Assembly: GCA_001414485.1 (NCBI GenBank)
Contig: LLEY01000222.1
Location: 1 to 64,000 of the forward strand
Source of the DNA: Calycina herbarum
Taxonomy: Eukaryota > Ascomycota > Leotiomycetes > Helotiales > Pezizellaceae
Length of the DNA: 64,000 nt
Reading direction: 5' to 3'
Shown piece after piece: positions 21,758 to 34,866 of this stretch; positions within the stretch are counted from its first letter, which is position 1, and each line of letters begins with the position of its first letter. The notes under the pieces were generated by a model. That model was not told where the DNA came from. It searched no databases and was given only the letters and a program-made list of their open reading frames with translations. The position numbers and the translations under genes were made by a program.

Positions 21758-24700
21758 TCATTTCGAATCTTCGAGTTTGAGAGTCGTATCTCCTTCATCG
21801 TATTCCTCTGCCAAGGCTCTATCAGCAGCTCTATCGGTGTAAATTCTCTGCTTGTTGGTCTCGGCGGTTTGGAGACAGTCGATGTACGTTCTGAATTTTA
21901 CAATCTCACGAAGAAGGTAAGATGATTTCTTCTCCCAGTTAGTCATTGCTTTTTGAGAATTTGGGTGTCGAGGGGTAAACTGTTTCCTGTCAATTGAGGT
22001 CTGATAAGCGCCTGTGATGTTGACTTACTGCTAGAAGCATTGGACTGCGCAATTGATTGTGTACTTGTAACTCATCCTCGATTCCAGCAACATAATCAAC
22101 TAGAGTCTGTAGTTGGTCTGCCTCCATCAGGTTGCTAGAACGCATACTCTGTGTAGGCGGGGTCCAATCGGATATCGCAATACGGTCGCCAGGTAATCTA
22201 GCTCTGACTCCACCCATGTGACCTTGATCGATACTGGATCTCAATGAGCTCTGCATGCTAGGCCTACCACCTCCACTGGTGGACGGTCTTGGAGCTGTAG
22301 AGTCTTTGATGGCCTCGACCAACGCATTGTTGACAATAGTGTCAGACCAGCCGTACTCGATATTGCTAATACCTCCAACCAATGGGTGATTCGAGAGACG
22401 TGCACTCCAGTAGTTGGCAGTGGAAACAAACTCCTTGACAATGTCCGGGGTGCCTACTTGGAAAAGATGGACAGCTCCCGTGGGTAACGACAAAGCCCAT
22501 ACGTGGGGTCGAGCCTTGGAGTAACCTGGTGATGGGAGAGCACTGGCGATGGTTTGTCTGAGTAGGAATGACCCAAGGTTTTGAGCATTCTCCTGCCAGT
22601 TTCCACCTCCAACGACGCCTCCAACAGCCTTGCCTTTCGACTTGTTGCGCATGCTTTTCGACGAAAACGAAAAGAGGCTTAGGTAGCCCTTTTCGACTAC
22701 AGCAAACACCTCGTTCCAATTGCGATCCTTTGCCTTTTTGTCTAGTGACTCCAGGTGATGTTTATGTTTGAGGATTCCCTCTTTGGCCCATGGTGCTCCG
22801 GCAAGTTCCAACGACTCGTCTTCGAGCAAAGGAGCTGCACGGAGCTCTTCGCAATCTCGTTCGCTTCCATTGCTGCCTGCGCTCCCAATGGTTTCTTCCC
22901 GTATGATAGCCTGGCTTAACGCATTCGCAAAACCAATAGATTGCTGATAATCGCCCTGCCAGTTTGAACCGAAGGAGTCGACAGACATCGATGTCTGAGT
23001 TTTTCCGAGCGAGTACTTGCTCCATGTACTTGAAGATACCGATGGACTCCACATTGAAGACTGATCATCTAGGCTGGTACGACTAGACCCGAGCCCACCA
23101 GCAGGGTACAGACGTGGTCTTGAACGATTCTTGTTACCCCATTTGCCATTACTGCCTCGAACTGTGTCGGCGGTTCGTCCTCTTGCATAACTATGGGTTT
23201 CAGAAGGCGCCTTGCTCAATACACTTGGGGTTCGTCGTAGAACACCGTTCGCGAAGACAGACAGACTGTTCGAAGACGGTGCCTGGAGAGTTGGCTTCTC
23301 GATTGGAGCGCCGAAAAGTGGAAGTCGCTCGGCTCGGATGGAGTTGTAAAAATCTTTTAGCACAATCTCAACCTGAACCTCCCAAGTACGCAAAGTACCG
23401 TGGAAGGGAGCCTTTACCAAAGGACCACAATCATCTTGGGGAGTATCATAATCCAATGGAGTGGGTACAACGCCCGAGGCTCCTTCGGAATCGGACCGAA
23501 CAGGGGGTTTAAACGACGATCTCCACGAAGGTCGCTCAACTTCCCCAGACCCCCTTTCCTTCTTGAGAGCAGGCTCGCTTTTAACCGAGTCAAAAGTTTG
23601 GCTCTTCCCAGGTAACACCGAAGGTCTAGTCTCAAAGGCGTCAGGAGCAGACTCCGCGACGCTCCTTCTAATGGTTGGCATCGTGTTTTTGACGAATTGA
23701 CTTCGAGTCATCTTTTGGTCAATATCAGCTAGATGCAAATCCGTATTCAATAAAAGAATCGAATAGCATATTGTGTGCACCACATCTGAAACACATTAAT
23801 ACTTGTTCGGATCCACAAATGGTATATCTTACCTGTTACTTTAAATCCATGTTTGGGGTTGCATTTGCACCATCTTTTGGCAAATACATCCAAGATTCGA
23901 TCGACTTGTTGACTCTCGCCTTTGAGAACCAACCTTCCACACATATTGCGGAGTGCTGCCAGAATATTCAAGTTGGCAAACTCGTAGAGCTCTAGATATG
24001 CGACCAGTGTCCTTGCGCGTACTATTCCTTCCTCTCCCATCCACGCAGCGGCCCTCTCCTTCTGAATAAAATCCTCATTGCCGTCGTATATCTTTTGGGC
24101 TTTCTCACGATCGTTGTCCGTAGGAATTGTTTCATCCGCAATTGGATCTTCCAACGATTCCAGAGCTTCTGTTGCACTCAAAAGACGCGGCGAGGAGCGA
24201 GCATCTTCTTCCTCGCCCTCAATCTGGACTATCGGAAGGCTCGTAGCAGACTTGTAAGCTGTATCAGTGGAGCCCGAAGTTCGTACGGCTGGTTGAGGCA
24301 ACGCCAGGGCTGGGTCGGTGAGCTCTTCTTCGTCGGAAGATGGCTCCAGCCAGACACGGTCCTCCTTCTCCACTTGATGAGTCGCCTTTGTAGGTGACAG
24401 CATAACCCAATCCCCTTCCTTTCCAGATGAAGCAGCAGTAGTCGGCGGCAGAAATGGCTTGAATTCAGCTCGACTCCTCGGTGATTCCAGTATTGGGGAG
24501 GGCTTGTTAGTCGCGAACCTCGCGGACGTCGTATTTTTCGAGTAGGCCCTCTCGTACTCTGCGACAAGCGCCATGTCCCGTTTCACCGAAGGAGTCGTTG
24601 TTACAGGGGCCACGTGACGCGGGGGCGAGTTTGTCTCTGGTCCTTCCTTGGAAACTAGCGCAGACTTGGAAGCATTGCTATGCGCATCGTCGCTAGCATC

Positions 24701-26539
24701 CTGAAGAAAGGTGCCGTCCTGTCCAGTTGTATTGGCACTCGGGGTCGCAAGGAATGGCCTTTGTGCTGAGCCAGAAGAGGATGGAGCGGTATCTGAATTG
24801 TCTCGCAAGCTAGATTTGACCGCCCTGATCGTCGCACTCTTATCAGGCTCATAATCCGGAGAGAAACCCCTTGCATTGCGCTGAGGCTCGGGGCTATCGT
24901 TCATTTGTCGATCAATGCTCATCTGAGGTATCGATTCAATTCTCGCCGGAGAACGAAGGTACGGATTCATGACTTTTCTGAGACTGCTGACTGGACTTGG
25001 AATTGGTCTCCCGTCATGCTCGCTTTGAAGTAGGACAGGCGGCGAGAGGGGGGTTGGTACAGGAGGCTCAGGTTCCGTCACCGACTTCTTTCTCCTCCTG
25101 AAAAACGAAGAAGGCTTCTTGCTCAAAACATGGACCTGCTCTTTCGGGATCGGAGGGGGTTCACGAGGAGGGGGTGTATCTTGAGCTTTTAATTGATTGG
25201 CGATGTGATGGGGTTTACTGCTCGGGCGGTTCGTCGTTTCGGTAGAAGTAGTAGATCCGTGCGATGGGGGTGGATCTGCGGCAGTGGAATTGCTCCTCGA
25301 GGAGCCAAACACTCTTCTGAAAAACCCGGGTCGTTCTTTTGTAGCCTGTGGTGTTGATGGTGCCGGGCTCGGGGAATCTTTAGCTTTTCCGTATCCAACT
25401 AAGGGGGATGGGGCTTGTTCCCGAATGAATGCTGGTAAAGGTGGTAGCTCCCGACTGCTATCACTGAGCCCATAGTCGACTCGAGAATTGGTAGAGCCTT
25501 TCCCCTTATATGCGCTTTTCGATGATTTCGCGCTTCGCTTGCGTTCGAGCCTTGAAAGGTCGGCTTCGTCGTGGGCGGATTCATGTGAAGTAGTGATGGG
25601 AGAGGTTGGCCGAGCCCTACGAGGCCCGCCTGGAACGGTGGGCGTCGGCGCCGCATCGTAGTCGTAGGAAAACGATTCATTTTGCCGGGACATGGCGTCC
25701 GATTGTGAATTTGTTGCTTGGTGGTCCTTTCCATAATCAAAACTCGAGGATCTCCCAGCAAGGCCATGCGCCCAACGTTGACTACTCGTTACTTGTGCGT
25801 ATCCAAGATCAAAACTGTTGGCACTGCTTCCCTTGCTTCCTTTCCCACTTCGTGAATGTATGCCCCTTGGTGGAATTGGAACTGGTGGACGATTGGACCC
25901 GACGAAACTGGCACTTCCCCCATCATTTCGGATACTATTTATCCTTCCCAGGCCCGGTTGAAATGTCGAGCTGCTATTGCTTCTGCGGCCTCGGGAAGGA
26001 CCTGAGTATCGGCTGGAGTCGTCTGCGACATCGTAATCGGAGCTGTATGAGTAGCCGTGTCCTGGTCGATGTCCCCTCGGCGCAAAATTGGACGTTGGTT
26101 GATATGATTCCTCGTCACCAAAGGCCGAGTACTGGTGTTCTTCGTCCACGGTAGGTTGTCTGCCAAATGCATCCCCCTCCTGGCCGCCAAAGGAGAATTG
26201 ATCGAGGGAGAGGAGCATATGGTCTACCAGCGAATCGCGGGTGACTTGTCGTGGTGATAGAGAAAGATCATGCGAATCCCGATTGCCTCGCCCAGCTTCA
26301 TTCTCTTTATTCGAGGCGGGATCCACGGGGGTGATATCGTCGAGAAAAGTCTCCCTCTGTTTGGTGTTAAGCGCCCGGTTGGGTTGGGGAATATTGCCTT
26401 TGCTGGATCGAGATTCCTGGGTCGCAGGCGTTTGAGGAGGCGTGGCATCGCTTCGTTTCCCTTTATATTCGGTATCGAGATTCAAAGGCACCCCTACTCG
26501 CTTTGTAGGTCCCATCGGTGAATTCTCAAAGGACTGCAT
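21758..26539 (-). CDS. Arf guanine-nucleotide exchange factor, Sec7 plus PH (EFA6/Syt1-like)
   Basis: Exons 26539-23833, 23785-22029 and 21979-21758 give 1561 aa. The first ~790 residues are Ser/Pro-rich and disordered. The Sec7 domain follows: ANLNILAALRNM, the glutamic finger in LKGESQQVDRILDVFAKRW, and the switch motif ICYSILLLNTDLHLADID, which spans intron 1. Its core covers residues ~800-950. A PH domain (EGILKHKHHLESLDKKAKDRNWNEVF to the ANYWSARLS helix) lies near residues 1240-1390. A C-terminal helix ends the protein (NWEKKSSYLLREIVKFRTYIDCLQ, then KLEDSK). For intron 2 the acceptor GGAAACAG is chosen because the nearer TTGACAG leads to a stop. The protein should load GTP on Arf GTPases at the plasma membrane or endosomes. 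The Sec7-PH-coil order matches EFA6/PSD and yeast Syt1. Confidence 0.9.
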
Positions 26540-29500
26540 CGCGGATCCGAGGTGATCCTAGAGCATCGGTTCGAGAAGTTGGAGGGGAAGCTGTAGAGTT
26601 GATGCAGACGCAGGATCAAGACCCCTGGCTTAGCAGAAAGCAGCAGCCACGGTTTGCCTTAAGTTAAGCAGCAGCGTTCGTTCGGTGGAGAAAAAAGGTT
26701 AGATTCGCATCTGTCGATCACGAAGACCATCTGCCCAGGGTGTCTGACGGGAACTGTAGCAGGATTGAAGATGATATTGAAACGGCGGGCGGGACAATTG
26801 TACGTGTGCGGAAGGGGAGGTGCTTGGTACTGTACAGCTTCGGTAGGGACTGTCTGCCGTCGATTGCGACGACGGGATGCTGAAGGAATTGCTCGGTGGC
26901 CCGATGGTTGATGAAGAAGGTCGGAAGGAATGACGAGGGTTGAAGGCGCCTCGATTACATTGACTTTTTTTTTTTGGCTTTTTGGTGTACGAGTAGGTTA
27001 GCTGTAGGTTACCCGTAGGCCGTCGAAAGTTGGGAAGCGGCGAGAGTGCGATTGGGTGGAATTAAGTTTAGGTAGTGTGGTGTAGGGTATAGGGGTGCTG
27101 TAGGTAGGTGTTTGTCGGAGAAAATCAGGCGAGTTGGAAGCAAGAAATTGTTCTAGCGTCGACAATTGGACTGGGGACGGACTGACTGAGTGGAGGAGAG
27201 GAGAAGCGCGCTAAAGGATTCGCAACGCAGAAGGCAGAACCGGACATGTAACAATTACGGAACGATGAAGAGATCAAGATCAACATCTTTTCCAGCAATC
27301 CAATCTGCTTCTTCTTACACAAAATCTTCAGGAGGCGCAACCGAGGTTAGCACTAAATTATGTGACAAATTAATTAACTGACTTATTACAGGCAGCGACA
27401 GCGAGAGGCCAATTTAGCATGGGTAGATTGGAAGACTCAAAGTCCAACCCCAAGGAGTTTCCCCGAAAACTGGCTCACCAAGCACCTTGGACGTGTCAAA
27501 AAAGGGTCTGACCCTGTGCGGGCGGGCGCGTCTGAAATTCCCCTCCAGAGACCTCAGAGACCCCTGCTTCACACTCAACACCACCCTTGACAGCGAACAA
27601 GAGGGCATTGCAATTGGCTCCCGAGCTTCAAGCTCCAAAGGGAAACAGGTTTGACTTCTGCCTCTTCCAATTGTCCGACCCTCGGACTCCAATTTCAACC
27701 TGCAGCTCTTGAAGTGTTAGAAGTACATTTATAGCCAAATCAGAGGCTAAACTTGCAGAACAGGAAACCTTCGTACGCGTGTATGAGGTATGAGCCGTTG
27801 TCACGTATGGATGAGATGGTCTCCAGCTACTGTAGCAGGAAATGATATGCTGACTTCATATAGACCAAGATAGGAACTTTCGGCTTCGGCGAGTCGGTGA
27901 CGGATGCACGAGGGGAAGATACAGATTCCACTGGCCCACAGAGGGGGAAATTCACTTGCAGACTTGCAGAAATATGTTTCAGGGGAAGCTCGAGTAGTGG
28001 CTCCCCAGCCTCTCCTCTTCCAGTTGGTGTTGCGACCACGATAGTGACTTGCAGCCTGCCGCCTCCCGAACTAGAACTACTTGAGCTAGTTCATGTGCCT
28101 TCATCTAGACCTGCATCTGCGAGCAGGCTTGTCATTTGACGACGAGGGGAATCTTGTACACCTGGAGCACTCAGGTGTGGTTGAGTGGCACACAACTACT
28201 CGACTAGCTTGACAGGAAGAGCGGTGTACAACTTTGAAGCTTCGAACACGTCCGAGCATGACACCTCCCGTTTGCACTTGGGGGAAATAATTTGACCGCG
28301 ATCATCCTGAACCAAAGGAGTTCGATTGAGTGCATGGGATCGTCGAACGTTATCTGTTATTCCAGCCTCTCAGGGCTCAAGCCAGACACACACCAACTTC
28401 CATATCAATATTCAGAACGGAATAAGAAAAGTTGTCTGGAGCCAACACTCCTCTGGACCCCTTTCAATATGCAGATAATGCACCACACAACTCCAACTCC
28501 ACCACACGGCAAGCTTGCCACGCTTCTTATCCGTTCCTGGCTCCTGACCTGAGACCTTTCCTCAATTGATCCAATCATTAGGACGCGTGACTCCAAGCCA
28601 TTCGACGCCTCATCTCACCCAGAAGAACGATTGCCGAATAGGGCGGGAGATCCGCTGGGATGGCGCCTTAGGATGCATCACTTTGGGAGGGGTGTGGCGG
28701 ATCCTGGCAATTCCTCCTCGTACTCCCGTACTGAGCTGATTTCCGAACTTCCAACAACCGACTCCATCAAATGTTGGATTCCCGACAAAAGATTGACATT
28801 TGGTAAAGCTGGGACATCACCAACACCTCCGTGGATCTTGCAACCACGTCAACTTAGAGTATAGCATGATCTTGGGGTAATACCCCGGCAGCATTTTCGA
28901 AACCAACGGATCGACTTCAACCGACGATCTATGTACGTCAAATATTTATGAGGGTTAAATGGATCTGAATGGAGTCGAAGTGTTTCGGAGTCACAAATAC
29001 GGAGGTATCGATAAGAAAAGAAAGACTGGAGCGGAGCCGAGACGTCTTTGGTGATGAAGCCCGGTTGAAGTCGATATTTTGCTCAAAAGCCGGTATTTTC
29101 CCCAACGGAATTCAAATTTCTTGAACCATGCCGAGAAATATCGAGATTTTGGTCTGCGAAACTATATGTGAAAGAATCCTTGCCATAGTTCAACTTCACA
29201 TGGTCACAAGGACCTCGAACTCTATGCTGTGCCACCATGTGGCTGTCAAGCATATTCTTGAATCCTTTCGGAACTCTTGCCTTCTTTTTCATTGGTCTAC
29301 TCTTACTTACGCGTATTCTTTTGGTAATCTCAGTTGGTCAAACGCCGAGATGAAAACCAAACTTATGTTCTGTGGGAATTCGTACTTGGGGGTTTTGGTA
29401 CCACGGACGCGTGTTTTTTATGCATGTCATCTGGTATCTTGTCGTTAAAGAAAAGTTTCTATCTGAGCGTACTTGTAAAAATAGATGTCGAGTTACATAA

Positions 29501-29989
29501 TTCCCAAATACCATTACTCAGCTAAGGCGATCCATTATGAAGAAATATTCCGTCAATCATCGAGTTTCTTTGGCATTGAGAAACACAACCAACATTAGAT
29601 TTTGTTGGTTGTCAGTTTTTATATATTCTCCTTTGGGCTATACAGACCGACGAACATAAAGCGCATAAAATTATTGTCTCGGTGTGTAGTCACGCTCGTA
29701 AGTCCAAAGAAGCAGTGCTTGAGCAAAGAGGTAGAGGTACTTCCTCGAGCCCTCGTAGTCAGTACGAAGGAATTTAGCAAGCAGTCAAGATCAAAAAGAA
29801 ACTCCGTATTTTATTGTGGTATCTAGGTAAAAACGCATAACGACTTTCTCTGGAGCAAAAATGCCCACACAACTCGAAATGAAAAGTCCGTTGCTCCCCT
29901 CTCTCATCCCCAGCAAATTATTAACCTCGAAACAGACTCAAAAATGCAACAGGGCAACTAGCTCAAAATCCATATCCACCCCCAACAAC
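26540..29989. other. Long intergenic region, no gene seen
   Basis: 3.4 kb lies between the start of the Arf-GEF and the 3' end of the SDR. The left ~600 bp probably hold the GEF promoter and 5' UTR, with AGGTTACCCGTAGG-type motifs near 27005 that faintly recall the palindrome family. ORFs up to ~106 codons show no domain, signal peptide or splice logic. Confidence 0.5.
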
Positions 29990-31452
29990 TCAGCCAGTGA
30001 ACACGCCATTTCTTCCAATTTCCTCAACAGCAGTGGTGCTATGATCCCAAGCCTTGGTAGCAAAACCCTCGCGTCTCAAGCGAGGAAACTCCTTACCACA
30101 GGGGAAAATCTCATTATTCCAATTCATCCGATACGCACCACCACCAACAACCCCATCCGAAGCAGTAGCAATCTGCTTGCCAGAACTGTTGGATCCCCTA
30201 GCCGGAAAGTTCTCAGAGAGATGATAAATAATCCTCGCACCACTCTCCTCCTTCTTAACAGCCAGCAAACTAACAAGCGGCTTCAAAACAACCCAAAGGA
30301 ACTTAAACCAACCCGGCAACGTATTATTCGTAAACGTACCAGTGAGAACCAAGCTCGGGAAGTAGTGCACCAAAGAAAGTTTGCCTTCGTACTTCTTGGC
30401 TAGCTCTTCGAAGTAGAAGGTCTTGAGGTAGGCGACGTGGGAACCGGTGTTTTGGAAGGAGTAGTGCGCGGGGTCGCGGAGGGAGAGGTCCGACTCGAAC
30501 AGGGCTTTGTCGCCTTGGGGGGAGAAGACGGAGACGATGCGGGCGCCGCCGGGGTGGGTGGAGGAGAGGAGGAGGGGGAGGAGGGCTTGGGTTAGGCGGA
30601 CGCGGGAGTAGTAGATTAGGGAGTAACGGGTGTCGAGGCCTTCTTTTGTTTCTGTGTTTTCTTCTTGTTAGCCGCTTTCCCTTTCCGTTTTTGTATCTTG
30701 CTTCGGATTCCAGGATTTTATCATGGTATCTCTGTGAGGTCGGACATCCAGAACCAACTAGAGGTTCGGGATGGAGATGATGATTTTGTTTCTTGTCCAA
30801 CTCCGTTAGACGTCCTCGAGTGAGGACGAGTAGCGAGTCACAAGACAAGGCATCATCTGAATCTTGAACCATGTCCAAAATCCTCTCATCCTCAAGCACT
30901 CACTTGAGCTCTCCAAACCTTTCTCTCACCACACCTCTCCCTCTCAAAAAAAGGTATAAGAGAAAAAAATCAAGACCTACCCTTCCTTTTCTCAAAAGTC
31001 AAATAACCCTGACTCATACACAAAAAATCCACCTTCCCTTTGCCCTTCTCGCCCCTCTCCTTAGCTAGGATCTCCTCACACGCAACATCGACCTCCTTAA
31101 TGAGCGCGAGATCCGAACACTTGATGACGATGAATTCTCCTGATGGGCAGAGTTTTTGACATTCCGAGATTAGGGACGTGACTCCAGGGGAGGAGGGCGA
31201 GCGGGCGAGGAGGTAGACGCGGAGGTCTATGAGGAGGGTGTGTTAGCTTTGGTGCTTGGATGGATGTGGGGAATGGGGAAAGGGAGAGGGAAGAGACATA
31301 CGAGTAACGGTTTTACAAAGTGCCTGGAGGGCGAACGATCCGATTCCTTGTGTTGCACCTGTGAAGACTGCAACGAAGGGGGAGTCGGCGGAGGTATTTC
31401 CTAGTGCCTTCTTGTTGGAAGAGAGGACTTGGGTGAGAGGATGGAGACCCAT
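29990..31452 (-). CDS. Short-chain dehydrogenase/reductase of the fungal atypical type
   Basis: Exons 31452-31302, 31226-30981 and 30651-29990 give 352 aa. The nucleotide-binding motif TGATQGIG lies near residue 32. Exon 2 supplies HLRVYLLARS, the second strand with the Arg that often selects NADP. The NAG-like segment is DFLCMSQGYL. The expected Tyr-x3-Lys pair is not evident: the region reads GSHVAYLKTFYFEELAKKY, as in several fungal SDR-fold proteins whose activity is unproven. A hydrophobic segment (WFKFLWVVLKPLVSLLAV) near residues 265-285 could associate with membrane. The second intron is 329 nt, long for this region, with a GCTAAC branch and CACAG acceptor. The frame closes exactly. 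The function is a predicted NAD(P)-dependent oxidoreductase of unknown substrate. Confidence 0.85.
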
Positions 31453-33331
31453 TTTGTACTTCGTTTGCTTGTGCAGAAGCTTGTCTTCGATAAGGGTTTG
31501 GTTTGGCTTGGTTTGGCTTGGTTCGGTTTGGAGTTTGTGTTTGGGATGAGAGGAGGGACAAGGGGGTTAATTTATAGATCTTTAGATGTGAGTGATTCCG
31601 TGCTACGGTGGGAGAAGCTTATTAATTCCTGCTCGGCTGTGTGTGGGCGTTTTGTGGTGGTTGGCGATGTGGGAGTGAATGAGTATCGGTATCCGAAAGC
31701 TTGGATCAGAATCCCCCAGTTCATGTCAAGTAACCAGCTAGGTCGAGAAGCAAAGAAGAAGTAGATGAAGAGATAAGATTTGAAATTCCCAACCAGCCAA
31801 GTCCTGAATGGGAGTTATCTATATATATCATGCCACCACCCACTTCGGAAAGTAGTCTTGGATGGTTTGCTAAGGTGGTATTGCATTGAATGGAACATTT
31901 CTTTATTGCAAGCTCGTCATGACAAAAAAGAAAGAATGTTATGTCGTGTAACGGATTCGGATTAGGTGAGATGATCTCAGGAGTTCCGGTCCACGTACAA
32001 AACAACTCGCACCAGCTCATAGTGGGAGGCCGGAGATGTTTTCGGAGGTCGGGAGGTTGTATTGCACCGCATTCTCTATGTACTTATATAAGTCCTGACA
32101 TTTCATTGGTTTACGGAGGCAGAAACGGAGGTGGAGGATTATGTCCGCTTGGCCTGGTGTTGAAAGGGTTCCGAGTTGCTTAATTGTTTGTTTGAGGGGA
32201 GGGGCTGTGATTGGTTCTTTGATGTTGGAAGCGAGGGTGTGGGATGGCCGTGTGGGAGACCGGTGGGTGCCTTGATGGGATGCCGATATGGAGGGGGGGT
32301 AAGCGAGGCTGAAAGAGGATTGAGGGGGGTGGGATGGTGCGGGTATATATTAAGTTTGTGGGGCGTTGGAGTTTGAGAAGATTTTGGTTGGTTAGTTTGA
32401 GAGGAGTTGGATTGGATTTCAATATTTGCGAAGTTAGAGGTGTTGGTTTTCGACCTGAGATGAGTTGAGAGCGAGAGCGTAAAAATGAGTCTTATGAGGC
32501 CCTGTTTTGTAAGTGGGTTTTAGATTTTATGTTAAGATTCTAACCTGAACCTTCGAAAATCAAGTCCCACCCGACAAAGTGCCCAGCGACTCTGTCGAGC
32601 AGTCCACGTGATCGACCTCCTCAGCCATCCCGTCTTCGGCCGTTTCACCAAGATTCAAATCAGTGTTGGGAGAAGCTCAAAAGGGTGATTATGGCGAGTT
32701 TATTCTAAGATTGCATCGAATCATACCTTTAACAATCCGATTTGGTTTGGTTATTCTATTCTTGCTACCTATCCTTCAAATACACTCGATTTTCTTAAAT
32801 ATCAATACCACCGTTCTTCAATTCAAGACCACCCTTGAGAATTTTCAGTCAATGCTAGACTATTAGACTAAAACAGCTCACAACAAAATAGGGAATAGCA
32901 AGGGGGATTAGATGATACGTGAGTGGCTGTGAAGATTTGGCTGGGAATTTCTCGTAGCTTACCAGCTTACCAGTGGTTTGCGCAGTGAGGAATAGCTTAC
33001 TTCAGTTTGCTCAAAAAAACGTTAGAGAAGGAGCGGGTGGGGATCTCAATGCTCCCAACCTCCTCAATTATTCCGAGTGTTCTCATGTTCTTGGTCTTTC
33101 AGTGAAGATTTATCTGTTCAGTTTGAGAGATATGGATACGAATCTCACTGAGGTTCTAACATCTCAAATGAGATGAAGTATGAGATTTGTGCGACAAAAA
33201 AGAACATTGTTCATTTAAATTCATATATGTGTGTTGTTCCCAAAATCAAGTTGATGACACGATGGTTGCAACTTTCATTTTCATTTTTCATTTTCCATTT
33301 CCATTTAATTCTTTTCATACAGCTCAACCTC
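31453..33331. other. Intergenic region, no gene seen
   Basis: 1.9 kb lies between the SDR start and the ankyrin gene 3' end. It includes the SDR promoter with a TTGG-rich tract at 31497-31535, and a tract of CATTTT repeats near 33270-33307. No supported gene is found. Confidence 0.5.
31497..31535 (-). repeat. (TTTGG/CTTGG)n tract upstream of the SDR
   Basis: About seven GGTTT/GGCTT units lie 45-85 nt upstream of the SDR start. In the transcript they read as CCAAA/CCAAG repeats in the 5' UTR. Confidence 0.65.
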
Positions 33332-34410
33332 TCAAATTTTTGATGCAGCTTTTCCCTTCCCGGGAGCTTCCTCAAACTTCTTCTTCCAAGTCTCCTCTTG
33401 CTTAAATAAAACCACTGCTTCCATAGCACTGGGAGATCCATGATCTGGGTCTGCGTTTCCTTTTAATAATTCCTAATTTACTTGTTAGTTCCTGTTTAAT
33501 ATTTGAGAGCTTCAATAATCTCGGTAAGTAGAAGCCTCACTCCGAGAAGGATGAAAGTTCGGATGAAGGGTTGAGTAGAAAAGGGAGAGACGAGATGAGT
33601 GCCTACCTCAATAACCTCTTTTTCATTTTTAAATACCGCACCGGCTAAGGGACTTTGACCTCGATCATTGAGACGATTTGGATCTGCTCCGTGTTCGATG
33701 AGAACTTTGACGAGAGGTGCGTGGCCATGATAGGCTGCAAGCATTATCTGGTGAGGTTTTTGTTAGATATGTAAGTTTCAGAAATGCGGCAAATATGAAG
33801 AGAAGGAATTTCAATTCCCAGTCGCCATCCAGAATCGTCTACTCTGGCTCATGTCCAACTTTTCAGATTGAGGGTTTCTGCGCCTGCTCCCCGAGGCAGG
33901 CAGTAGCGAGTGTATTTGGTCAAAAAAGGTTCAGGGGAAGGAACGACCCAGTCCTCGGAATTGACCACCACGGAGGAACCAAGGTCGCTCCTTCCCTTAA
34001 ACTCGCACCTCGACAGTCCAGGTCTCGACTTGTCCACCAATTTCTCTCCAAACACCCCAATCCCAGCCAAATAAAACGACCACTCCGTCAACCAAAAAAG
34101 AAAGAAAAAAGCAACTCACCAAACTATCCCCTTTCTCATTCGTCATATTCGCGGGTAAACCTCTAGGCAAGGCCTGTTCAAAAATTTGTACATCGCCCGC
34201 TCTAGCCGAATCATACATCCTAGTTGCAAAAGCTATAGCTTCAGGTGGTAGATTTGACGCTTGTGTCGTATTTCTTGGTCGATCTGCTACCGAACCCTTC
34301 GAACCATTAGAACCTTTGGAGCCGGCCGAGCCTTTGGATCCATTCGATCCATTCGAGTCGCCAGAATTATGAGAGTCTTGGGAGCCTGGTGAGGAATTTG
34401 AGGATGACAT
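33332..34410 (-). CDS. Small ankyrin-repeat protein
   Basis: Exons 34410-34120, 33747-33607 and 33472-33332 give 190 aa. The N-terminus is a Ser/Asn/Gly/Lys-rich low-complexity segment with GSKGS repeats. An ankyrin stack follows from ARAGDVQIFEQALPRGLPANMTNEKGDSL. It continues with IMLAAYHGHAPLVKVLIEHGADPN and RLNDRGQSPLAGAVFKNEKEVIE, then ELLKGNADPDHG. Each intron sits between repeats in phase 0, and exons 2 and 3 are both 141 nt. Intron 1 is long at about 370 nt. A Lys-rich tail ends the protein. The fold predicts protein binding only; no partner is suggested by the neighbours. Confidence 0.87.
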
Positions 34411-34576
34411 TTTGGGGGTTAGTGAGTGGTGTTGATGGTGTTGATGTGATTGTTGAGGTGGGTATGGCGGGGTTATATTTTGGCGGGGGTGGCGATGATG
34501 TCAGGTTGATGACCGTTACAAGTCGATATATTCGATTTTTTGGGTTACTAACCAACAATTAAAAAGAGCTATGGCA

Positions 34577-34600
34577 AAGGTTTTCTCAGAGGAAAACCTT
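34577..34600. repeat. Short hairpin (9-bp arms AAGGTTTTC)
   Basis: AAGGTTTTC and GAAAACCTT are separated by 6 nt and followed by an AT-rich stretch. Its role is unknown. Confidence 0.5.
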
Positions 34601-34694
34601 AATAAATTTAGAAGCAGGTGTCTGTATGTAGGCTTTCAAGTTACTGGTGCCAAATTCATTCTCCAATCGTTATAAAAATTTAGAAATTGAAAAT

Positions 34695-34866
34695 TCATCT
34701 CATCTACGTTCAATCATCTGGCAGATTTTCAAAATCGCGATGTGCAACAAAACTCTTCTTTCACTTTCTTCACTTCTTTCAAAATATAAAATTTCATCTG
34801 ATCTACGTTCGTGAGTTTTACACAACATATTTGGGACACTTGAAAAATTGCGATGTGCAACAAAAT
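34695..34866. repeat. Diverged ~100-bp direct repeats
   Basis: TTCATCTCATCTACGTTC...TTTTCAAAATCGCGATGTGCAACAAAA at about 34697-34750 recurs as TTCATCTGATCTACGTTC...TTGAAAAATTGCGATGTGCAACAAAA at about 34793-34866. A third, weaker echo (ATGCAACAAAACG) lies near 34963. No coding potential is seen. Confidence 0.6.

Noticed and set aside
30324..30899. 191-codon Pro/Arg-rich ORF on the minus strand
   Set aside because: It is a shadow of SDR exon 3 in another frame and crosses the SDR intron.
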